A DNA stretch of 35,108 nt. Origin: Desulfobacteraceae bacterium (lineage in GTDB: Bacteria; Desulfobacterota; Desulfobacteria; Desulfobacterales; JAJDOA01). The DNA lies in contig JAJDOA010000138.1 in the NCBI GenBank assembly GCA_022340405.1, positions 1 to 35,108 on the forward strand. The letters are read 5' to 3'. Positions 1 through 7,802 of the stretch are shown piece by piece; position 1 is the stretch's first letter; each line of letters opens with the position of its first letter. The notes below the pieces were generated by a model. The model was not told the origin of the DNA and did not search any database. It worked only from the letters and a program-made list of their open reading frames with translations. The position numbers and the translations under genes are program-made.

Positions 1-10
1 CTTGTCTTTC

Positions 11-85
11 GTAGGGGCGGGGTTTATCCCCGCCCGTTCGGGGTAAGTGATCCCACCAGTGGGAGGGGATAAACCCCTCCCCTAC
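11..85. repeat. REP-like palindromic repeat (gtaggggcggggtttatccccgcccg ... gggaggggataaacccctcccctac)
   Basis: Two self-complementary GGGG-TTTATCCCC / GGGGATAAACCCC modules in inverted arrangement, in non-coding sequence. Confidence 0.6.
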
Positions 86-137
86 CGATCGATTGGGAAG
101 CCATATCGGAAACGGAACAGAATTCTGACAATCGCTA

Positions 138-198
138 TATCCCCGCCCATCCGGAGGATGTGGTAGCACCAACGGGAGGGGATAAACCCCTCCCTCAC
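138..198. repeat. Second, partial copy of the same REP-like palindrome
   Basis: tatccccgcccatccgg ... gggaggggataaacccctccc, matching the right part of 11..85. Confidence 0.55.
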
Positions 199-440
199 AT
201 TTCTAGCGAAAGGGTGCTGGAAAAAAAGAGGTAAGGGTACGATCTCCCCGTGGAAAATACAGGGGGAAGGCGACGGGCTGCGCCGTGTCGGCGCAAAGGC
301 GGCAGCTATGGGTTACGAGGGATTAGCACACTCGAAAAAGGGGTGCGCTGTCCACGGTTCTAAATGTTGTGTCCCGGATCTTTCTTCAGAAAACATAGCC
401 CCAGCAAAGCCTCCAGGCCACGACCGAGACGGACCAAATC

Positions 441-595
441 CGAATATCGAAATCCGAAACAAATCCAAAGCACGAATGATGTAATGACCCAAACGGATGA
501 CAGTAAATTAGATGATAAAAATCAAATAGGGGAATTCCATGGTTTGGAATATTCGAATTTCGGTCATTCAATATTGTTTCGAATTTCGATATTCG
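441..595. repeat. AT-rich intergenic inverted repeat
   Basis: Arms cgaatatcgaaatccgaaacaa (441-462) and ttgtttcgaatttcgatattcg (574-595) are inverted with 21/22 matches. Confidence 0.55.
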
Positions 596-679
596 AATTT
601 CGTGCTTTGCCGATCGAATCCTTAGGATCGAACCAAACAAAGGCCGTTTCTTTTTTCCCGTAATTTGTGGGACAAGATA

Positions 680-2536
680 CTATGCATCCAGGGCTTTTCG
701 TACCTTCTGCGCCAACTCGCGGATATCCACGGGTTTTCTCAGAACGTCCCGGATACCGTCCGACTTGAGCATCTCGTTCTTTAGGTCTCCAGCGTACGCC
801 GAATAGACGATGACCCGCACGGACGGCTTGACATCCAACATCATCGCCGCCAGGCGGTCGCCCCGCATGCCCGGAAGGCTCCAGTCCGTGATTACCAGAT
901 CCAGCTCGCCGGATTGCTTGCGATACAACTCCAGCGCGTCTTCGGCATTGGCGGAGGTGACGACGGTGTAGCCCAGATGGTTGAGCATCTTCTCCACGGC
1001 CAGCATCACCAGGTGTTCGTCCTCGACCAGCAGGATGCTTTCGGTGCCCGTCGGAAGCCCTTGGTAGGCGTCCGCGTCAACGCGCCGTTCGAACTCCACC
1101 GAGGGCAAAAGCAGGTGCACGGTCGTTCCCTCACCGGGCTTGCTGTCCACCGATATGGCGCCGCCATGGCTTTGAACGACCCCTCGAACCAGAGGCAATC
1201 CGAGCCCGGTGCCCACCCCCCGGGCCTTGGTAGTGAAATAGGGCTCGAACATCTGCTTCATTACGTCGGCCTCGATGCCCCGGCCGTTGTCCTGGACGAT
1301 GAGTTCGATATAGATCCCCTGCTCGACGTCCTCGTGGCGGGGATCGTCTTCCACCACGGCAATCCGGTCAGTGGCGATGCGGATCGTCCCCCCGTGGTCG
1401 GGGACCGCGTCGGCGGCATTTTCCAACACATTCATCAACGCCTGGTGCAGCTGCGACGGATCGGCCATGAGCCACTGGCCGCGGGCTTTCAGATCGTGCT
1501 GGATGTCAATGGTCTTGGTCAGGCCCGCCTGAAACTGCTTGAGGCTCCGTGTCACCAGGTGGTTAATGCCGACCCGGATTTTTTTCTGATCGCGCTGCCT
1601 GCTGAAGGTATGGATCTGATCGACAAGATGGGTAGCCGTGTTGGTGGCGTTGATGATTTCCATCACATCCTTGCGGGCGGTCTCATCCTCGATGTCCAGA
1701 AAGAGGATCTCCGAAAAACCCAAAATGGCGTTCAACAGGTTCCGGAAATCATGGGACACGCCGGCGCTCAATTCCTCCAAAGCCCGATATTTTTCCGTCT
1801 CCACTTGCTGTTTGCGCAGCCGGTCGCTTTGATCGAGCCGGGCCTCCACTTGCTCGTACAAGCGTGCGTTGTGGACCGCACATGCAGCCTGGTCGGTGAA
1901 AAAGGATGTCAGCAGGGCGTCCTCCTCGGAAAATGCGGAGCCATCGGCCTTGTTGACCAACTCCAGCACACCGATACACCGGTCTTTCACCCGCAGCGGC
2001 GCGGCCAGCACCGACTGGACGGAAACGCCTTCGGGCCCATCCACGGCAGCATCGAAGCGGGCATCGCGTTCGACATCGGCGACAATCACCAGCACGTTGT
2101 TGTCGGCCGTCCAGCCGGCGATCCCCCTGCCGGGATCGTACCGTTCGCCCGCCAGGGCATGGTTTCCCTGCATGTCCGGTATGTACCCGTCCAGGTGTCC
2201 GGTCTCTTCGTCGACGAGAAACAGGCGGATCGCCTCGGGCCGGGTGACGGAAACCGCTTGATCCAAGATCACGGTAAGCACCTCGCTCAAGTGCAGGCTT
2301 TGGTGCACGCGTGAACACATTTTGACCAGAGAGGTAAAGGAGTCGCGTTTCAGGTGCAGGGATTGCTCGATGCCGCGCATGTGGTGCAAGAGCGCGCGAT
2401 CCAGCCGATCCTTCTCGAGGGTGCCGTGGGGCGCTTTGCCGAAAGCATCGTTGCCGCCTTGCTGGCCGGGCGGTGCCACCGGATCGGCTTTCGGCGGACT
2501 GTCAGCTCCAGTGAAAGCCGCCTTTATTTTTTTCAT
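680..2536 (-). CDS. Hybrid sensor histidine kinase: GAF domain, HisKA/HATPase, C-terminal receiver
   Basis: GAF-like region, H-box SAGVSHDFRNLLNAILGFSE, N/G boxes (NVLENAADAV, GTGLGLPLVRGVV), REC motif LVITDWSLPGMRGD; start placed at internal MKKIKAAF. Confidence 0.88.
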   Translation of the reverse strand: MKKIKAAFTGADSPPKADPVAPPGQQGGNDAFGKAPHGTLEKDRLDRALLHHMRGIEQSLHLKRDSFTSLVKMCSRVHQSLHLSEVLTVILDQAVSVTRPEAIRLFLVDEETGHLDGYIPDMQGNHALAGERYDPGRGIAGWTADNNVLVIVADVERDARFDAAVDGPEGVSVQSVLAAPLRVKDRCIGVLELVNKADGSAFSEEDALLTSFFTDQAACAVHNARLYEQVEARLDQSDRLRKQQVETEKYRALEELSAGVSHDFRNLLNAILGFSEILFLDIEDETARKDVMEIINATNTATHLVDQIHTFSRQRDQKKIRVGINHLVTRSLKQFQAGLTKTIDIQHDLKARGQWLMADPSQLHQALMNVLENAADAVPDHGGTIRIATDRIAVVEDDPRHEDVEQGIYIELIVQDNGRGIEADVMKQMFEPYFTTKARGVGTGLGLPLVRGVVQSHGGAISVDSKPGEGTTVHLLLPSVEFERRVDADAYQGLPTGTESILLVEDEHLVMLAVEKMLNHLGYTVVTSANAEDALELYRKQSGELDLVITDWSLPGMRGDRLAAMMLDVKPSVRVIVYSAYAGDLKNEMLKSDGIRDVLRKPVDIRELAQKVRKALDA

Positions 2537-2919
2537 GATATTTGTCAAGGTTATGGGCTGCTCCTCAGCCTTCAATGCCAAGCTGCGGGCCGTGTTTATA
2601 GCGGGAGATGCGCCTGTCCACATCCTATCCAGTTGAAGCCCAATGCACAAGAATCGATATTCGTCATAACCGGAGTGCCGAGCCAGACGCTTGCCGTGCG
2701 GAACATTTTTTTCGGCGCAGCCGCATGCCGTGCTTGCTCGCCCCCGATCCGCCTGGCGGCAGGATCGGGCAAAGCAGGGCATCAAGGAGACGGAGGGTAA
2801 CAGAGATCAGATAATATTATACCACTGTTACCATCGAAAAAGCAACGTTTATACGCGATCCCGCCGCCCCGGTGCCCGGGCTTTCCACTTCGCACCAGCA
2901 TACGGCGGGGAATGCGAGT

Positions 2920-3663
2920 TCATTCGTCTCCGAATCGAGAACAATACTCCGAATGGGATCCACAGCGGCATATCGCGTCGCAGTCTTTCATGATCGCATC
3001 CGCTGCGGGCTTTCCCAGCTTGGAGACCAGCATCGCCTCCGTCCTTTTCAGCGTCTCCAGATCCACGGCGGTGTTCAGGTAATGGAAAATCCCGGGGGAA
3101 AGGGAAAAGTCGGTTTTGTGGCGGACCACCAGAATCCGATAGGCCAGCATCGCCCTGTCGAAAACCCGTGTCGTGCCGAAACCCATTACCCTGCGTAAAA
3201 TGGCCTCTACACATCCCGCCTCGAGGACCTCCTCGTCTTCCCAGCCCCACATCACGGCGTTGACATCGAAATCGATGGCTGAAAGAAGGGCAGCCGGTGT
3301 CGGATCCAGCCGGAACTTATCGATGATCACGAACCGGGACAACAACCCGATGTCGAACGAATAAGGCGAAAGGCCGGACAGCCACCTTACGCCCCCGAGT
3401 TCCGTAGCCCGCAACTCGCCCTCCAGGTCCAGTCCGGCTAGCCGAAATTCCGGATCGATATTCTCGATGAACAAATCGATGTCTTCGGTAAGGGGGGATT
3501 CGCCGTGGATGGCTTCAATCAATGCGTTTCGGAGTGCACCGCCGATGATCCATAGCCTGGCTCCATGGGGAATGATGGCCTTCAGTTCCTCGATGGGAAG
3601 CCGAATGTCCTCTTCCATCAAAAACGCCTTTACGGTGCCTGCCGGATCGGGAAAGCGCGACAT
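2920..3663 (-). CDS. Nucleotidyltransferase-fold protein (poly(A) polymerase/CCA-enzyme head-like)
   Basis: IIGGALRNALIEAIHGESPLTEDIDLFIE resembles the GG(x)R...DxD signature of class II nucleotidyltransferase heads. Confidence 0.55.
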   Translation of the reverse strand: MSRFPDPAGTVKAFLMEEDIRLPIEELKAIIPHGARLWIIGGALRNALIEAIHGESPLTEDIDLFIENIDPEFRLAGLDLEGELRATELGGVRWLSGLSPYSFDIGLLSRFVIIDKFRLDPTPAALLSAIDFDVNAVMWGWEDEEVLEAGCVEAILRRVMGFGTTRVFDRAMLAYRILVVRHKTDFSLSPGIFHYLNTAVDLETLKRTEAMLVSKLGKPAADAIMKDCDAICRCGSHSEYCSRFGDE

Positions 3664-3687
3664 GATTTCACCAGAGCAGTTCTCATT

Positions 3688-5328
3688 TTACCGTCTCCCC
3701 GTCTGGCCAGGCCGCTTGCGGGGCTTCAGTGCGGGACGCCGGGTGGATGAAAGCGTCCGTTTGGAGGGGGATCCGGTGCGCATGGAACCGAGAAAGCCGA
3801 TCAGAAACGCCGCGAAAGCGGCCAAGAAGAAGATCGCGGGCCAGAACTGACCGTTCGACTTCGGGCGGGATTTCTTTTCCCGCTGGCCCGGGGCGCTCTT
3901 TTCCCTGCTTGACGACAGCAATCGCTTCACCTTGCGGGCAATGGTGTCCAGCAGATTGTCTCTTCGCGGCGGGCGGCTGGCCCGGGCCTTGCGAGGCGGG
4001 GCTTTTGGGGGTGCGGCGGCCCGGGCCGGCGGTTGTTTGGCCGGCTTCTGCAGTTCCCCCTGCAGTCGCGCCAGCAGATCCTTGCGGCTTTTCATGGGAG
4101 CCGAATTTGGGCCGTGCCTTTCGGTCAGAATGGCGAAAGCACGGCGGTAGAGCGCTTCGGCTTCCTCGAGCCTGCCCTGCCGCATGAAGAGATATCCGAG
4201 GTCCTCCATGGCCAACGCCGTTTCATCGGCCTCGGGTCCGTGGGCACTGCGGCGAATGTCCAAGGCGCCGCGGTACAGGCGTTCTGCGGTCTTTTCATCC
4301 CCCTTTTCGAGGTAGCACCGGGCTTGGAGGGCGATGGCTTCCGCTACGCTGGGATGGTTGTCGCCGAATTTCTCCCGGGCGCTTTGTCCGGCTTCCACGG
4401 CGGCTACGAGGGCTTCGGCGGTCTTCCCCTGCCGGATCAGAAGGCGAATTGCGGCGATCTCCTCGTCCCATCCGGGCGGTTGGGAAGCCTCCGGTCCGGA
4501 GATCGGCGAAGAAACGAGCACCTCCGGCGCAGGGGCGGTTTTTGCGTCCGATTGCCGGGTCTTCAGGTTTGCGATGGTTCTCTCCAGGGCCACCACCCGA
4601 TTGTGTCCGGACGGATATTGTCGTTTCCAGACGCCCAAGGCCTGTTCGTACATGGCCAGGGCGTCGGCGTACCGCCCCTGATCCCTGTACATCCGGGCCA
4701 GGAACATGGACGACTCCGCGACGTAGTTGTGGTCTTCGCCGAACGCCTTTTTCCGGATCGCAAGCGCCCGCAGGCCCAGCGCCTCTGCCGACACGAAATT
4801 CTTTCGGCGCTGGTCGATATAGGCCAGGCTCGTCAGGATCGTTGCTGCGCCCGCGTCGTCCGGGCCGCGGGTTTTTTCGATGATGCCCAGGGCTTCGCGG
4901 TACAGGGGCACCGCCTTGTCGAAATCCTGGAGGTTGGCATGGCTTCCGGCAAGGGTCTGGATGTAGAAGGCGGTCCTCGCATCGGCCGACCCGTATGTTT
5001 TGCGGGCCACTTCCAGGGCTTGGCGGGCGTATTCCAGCGCCGCCTCGCGATCCCGGTTCCAGGCGTGGATGTTGGCGATCCGGCTCAGGGTGGAGGCGGC
5101 CTGGGGGCTGGAAGCCCCGAAGCGATCCCGAGCGATGGCAAGCGCCTCGCCAGCCGCCTTCAGGGCCTGTTCGTATTGTTTCTCCTTCTGGAAGGCGATG
5201 GCTTCGTCGATCTTTTTCTTCCACGGATCCGCGGCGGCAGCGGGGTTTGCCTGTGCGCAGAAAAGCAGCAGAGAGAAAACGATTGCAAGGACACCGCCGA
5301 TGGATTTCACGGTCCGTCTCCAAACCAC
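3688..5328 (-). CDS. Tetratricopeptide-repeat protein with signal peptide and C-terminal transmembrane helix
   Basis: Repeated kinesin-light-chain-type TPRs (ALEYARQALEVARKTYG..., ADALAMYEQALGVWKRQ..., AEALYRRAFAILTERHGPN); hydrophobic N-terminus; AIFFLAAFAAFLIGFLGSM near C-terminus. Confidence 0.82.
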   Translation of the reverse strand: MVWRRTVKSIGGVLAIVFSLLLFCAQANPAAAADPWKKKIDEAIAFQKEKQYEQALKAAGEALAIARDRFGASSPQAASTLSRIANIHAWNRDREAALEYARQALEVARKTYGSADARTAFYIQTLAGSHANLQDFDKAVPLYREALGIIEKTRGPDDAGAATILTSLAYIDQRRKNFVSAEALGLRALAIRKKAFGEDHNYVAESSMFLARMYRDQGRYADALAMYEQALGVWKRQYPSGHNRVVALERTIANLKTRQSDAKTAPAPEVLVSSPISGPEASQPPGWDEEIAAIRLLIRQGKTAEALVAAVEAGQSAREKFGDNHPSVAEAIALQARCYLEKGDEKTAERLYRGALDIRRSAHGPEADETALAMEDLGYLFMRQGRLEEAEALYRRAFAILTERHGPNSAPMKSRKDLLARLQGELQKPAKQPPARAAAPPKAPPRKARASRPPRRDNLLDTIARKVKRLLSSSREKSAPGQREKKSRPKSNGQFWPAIFFLAAFAAFLIGFLGSMRTGSPSKRTLSSTRRPALKPRKRPGQTGRR

Positions 5329-5670
5329 GCGGTGGGTGGGAAAAATGAACGGTCAGCCACGGTCTTCGGAGGAAGGGTTGATGCCCTTTCGTTTCGTCAA
5401 GCGCCTGCCAGCCTCCTGTACCGCCGCTTACTGAAACGGCCGGACTCACACCCGCCCCTGCGAAAAGAAGAGGCACGGAACGTTGCGCATACCCCTTACG
5501 AATCATTGCCGTGAAGTGCAATTATAGCGAGGAAGGATGCTTCCGACAAGCGCGGAAGACCGATACATACGGTTTTTATTTCCAGCTGCCCGGCGGTGAA
5601 AGCCGCAAAGCATGGGGTTGATTGCCGGAAAGCGTTCGTTCTACCATGGAGAACCGGAAGGGAGACGGCA

Positions 5671-6381
5671 ATGGGATATCTGCTGCTGGAAGGAGGCGCC
5701 GAGTTCGGTGGTGAAATGGCCGCAGCGGACCGGAGGGCCCTGGATCTGGCCGGCGGCGACGAAGCCCCCGTGGACATCGTTCCGGCCGCGGCAGCGCCGG
5801 ACGGAAACCATGAAAGGGCAGGCCGGCGCGGTGTGATGTGGTTTCAGGGCCTCGGGGCCCGGAAGGTGGTCAGCCGACCGCTGATCGACGAGGCCTCGGC
5901 CCGCCGGCCCGAGATCGCCGATGCCCTGTGCCGCTCCCGGCTTGTGTACCTTTTGGGTGGCTTTCCGGCCCACCTGGCCGCTTCCCTGCTGGACACCCCC
6001 TGTCAGGACAGCATGCTGTCGGTCGTGAAAACCGGCGGCGTGGTCGGCGGCAGCAGCGCCGGCGCCATGGTGCTGTGCGACACTTTCTACGATCCGAAGA
6101 CCGACCGTCTCCGAAAAGGCCTCGGCCTGTTGTCGGGCGCCGTCATCATCCCCCATCACGACACGTACGGGAGCCGGTGGGTGGGCCGTCTGCGGGACAT
6201 GCTGCCCGACGTCCTCCTCCTCGGAATCGACGAGGAAACCGGTTTGATCAACGACGCCCCCGGCGGCGGCTGGACCGTCTACGGCAAAGGTGGTGCGACG
6301 CTGCACGGACGATCGCAACGCCGGTGCTACGCGGCCGGCAAGCGGATCCCCGGAGACAAGTTGCAGATGCCGGTCGGCTGA
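5671..6381 (+). CDS. Peptidase S51 / cyanophycinase-like protein
   Basis: GGSSAGAM nucleophile-elbow motif, YLLGGFP, IIPHHDTYGSRWVGRL; start at MGYLLLEGG after gggagacggcaATG. Confidence 0.72.
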   Translation: MGYLLLEGGAEFGGEMAAADRRALDLAGGDEAPVDIVPAAAAPDGNHERAGRRGVMWFQGLGARKVVSRPLIDEASARRPEIADALCRSRLVYLLGGFPAHLAASLLDTPCQDSMLSVVKTGGVVGGSSAGAMVLCDTFYDPKTDRLRKGLGLLSGAVIIPHHDTYGSRWVGRLRDMLPDVLLLGIDEETGLINDAPGGGWTVYGKGGATLHGRSQRRCYAAGKRIPGDKLQMPVG

Positions 6382-6536
6382 CATAGAGTATATGGGCCCG
6401 AATGGAAAAACCATGTTGGAAGTGGGACGGCACTGCAACGCGATCCGCTGACGATAACGGGGGCCTTCCCGTACCAACAAGAACCCTGCCCAATTTCGCC
6501 CTCCACCGGAGGGCGGTTGATGGAGCGCTGTCGACC

Positions 6537-7802
6537 ATGGGAATCATCGCTCTGATGGGATCGGGAGAGCTGACCGCCACCATGGTGGAGGTCCACAAAT
6601 CGCTGCTTTCGCGGCTGCCCGCCAAGGCCGAGGCCTCCTTTCTCGACACGCCCGCAGGATTCCAGCTCAATGCAGGCCAGATCGCCGCGAACGCGGTCGA
6701 CTACTTTCGCAGCCGTGTGGGCCATCCCATGCAGACCGCTTCCTACCCTTGCCGGGAGTCCATTTCGGAACTGGATGCCGCCGTTGCCTTCCAGCGGCTC
6801 CGGGATTCGGATTTTGTGCTGATGGGGCCGGGAAGCCCCACCTACACCGTGGACCAGCTTCGCGGATCCCCCATTCCGCAGATCCTCGCAGAGCGCGTCC
6901 GGGACGGCGGCTGCCTCGTTGCGGCCAGCGCCGCCGCACTGACGGTGGGTCGCTTCACACTGCCGGTATATGAGATCTACAAGGTCGGACAGCCGCTGCA
7001 CTGGGTGCCGGGACTGGACCTGCTGGGCGAGTTCGGGTTGGACCTGGTGGTCGTCCCCCACTGGAACAACGCGGAGGGGGGGACCCACGACACGAGCCGG
7101 TGCTTCATGGGAAAGTCCCGGTTCGAGAAGCTCACGGCGATGCTGGAGGAGCCGGTGCCGGTGCTGGGTATCGACGAGCACACCGCCTGCATCATCGATC
7201 TGGCCTCCGGAACCTTTGCCGTACGGGGCATCGGCAGCGCCCGTCTCCAGCAGCGGCAGGGCGCCCGGGTCTTTTCCGCGGGAGAGGACTATCCGGTGGA
7301 GGTCCTCCGGGGCGGCGAAACAACTTCCGGCAGCTTCGAACACGCCGACACCCCTTTCCCTCCGGCCGTGCCCTCGGACGCGGAGGGGGAAGAAGAAGAC
7401 TTCTGGCGCAGGGTCCATGCCAGGCAGGCCCAGTTCCAAGAAGGGCTTTCGGAGGGGGACGTGACAAGATCCGCCCAGGCCCTGCTGGAGCTGGACCGGA
7501 TGTTGTGGAAGGCGCAGGCCGATCTGGAAAATCCGGACATCATCGCCCAGGCCCGGGACCTGTTCCGCGAGCTGCTGGTGCTGGTGGGCACCCAGTGCCG
7601 GCCGACGCTGCCGAACCTGCAGCGGGCGCTGGCGCCGCTGGTCGATGACCTGCTGGCCTCGCGGCAGCGGTTCCGGAAAGACGGGTATTGGGATGCGGCC
7701 GATGCGATCCGGAATGCGTTGGCCCGGGTCGGCGTGGTCGTGGAGGACACCCCACGGGGGCCTCGCTGGCGCCTCGAACCGGAAGCGGAGGACAATCCAT
7801 GA
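6537..7802 (+). CDS. S51-like/type 1 glutamine amidotransferase-fold protein with C-terminal CysRS anticodon-binding-like segment
   Basis: N-terminal MGIIALMGSGELTATM...MGPGSPTYTV...AASAAALTVG...GIDEHTACI; C-terminal LVDDLLASRQRFRKDGYWDAADAIRNALARVGVVVEDTPRGPRWRLE resembles the C-terminal end of CysRS. Confidence 0.7.
   Translation: MGIIALMGSGELTATMVEVHKSLLSRLPAKAEASFLDTPAGFQLNAGQIAANAVDYFRSRVGHPMQTASYPCRESISELDAAVAFQRLRDSDFVLMGPGSPTYTVDQLRGSPIPQILAERVRDGGCLVAASAAALTVGRFTLPVYEIYKVGQPLHWVPGLDLLGEFGLDLVVVPHWNNAEGGTHDTSRCFMGKSRFEKLTAMLEEPVPVLGIDEHTACIIDLASGTFAVRGIGSARLQQRQGARVFSAGEDYPVEVLRGGETTSGSFEHADTPFPPAVPSDAEGEEEDFWRRVHARQAQFQEGLSEGDVTRSAQALLELDRMLWKAQADLENPDIIAQARDLFRELLVLVGTQCRPTLPNLQRALAPLVDDLLASRQRFRKDGYWDAADAIRNALARVGVVVEDTPRGPRWRLEPEAEDNP

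Noticed and set aside
240-345. Cyclic di-GMP-I (GEMM)-like fragments (acaggggg...ggcgcaaaggc...agctatgggttacga)
   Set aside because: Resembles parts of the GEMM consensus, but the second stem and receptor cannot be assembled by eye, and no + strand gene follows. An Rfam RF01051 search would be needed.
914-2314. 466-aa + strand ORF
   Set aside because: Antisense shadow of the well-supported hybrid histidine kinase; no recognisable domain.
4033-5514. 493-aa + strand ORF and 408-aa - strand ORF (4295-5521)
   Set aside because: Alternate-frame ORFs over the TPR gene in high-GC DNA; low-complexity Arg/Pro/Gly composition.
6537-7802. Possibility that this gene is a true MshC/CysRS
   Set aside because: No HIGH/KMSKS-type catalytic domain is seen; only the C-terminal anticodon-binding-like module is present, so MshC activity is not claimed.
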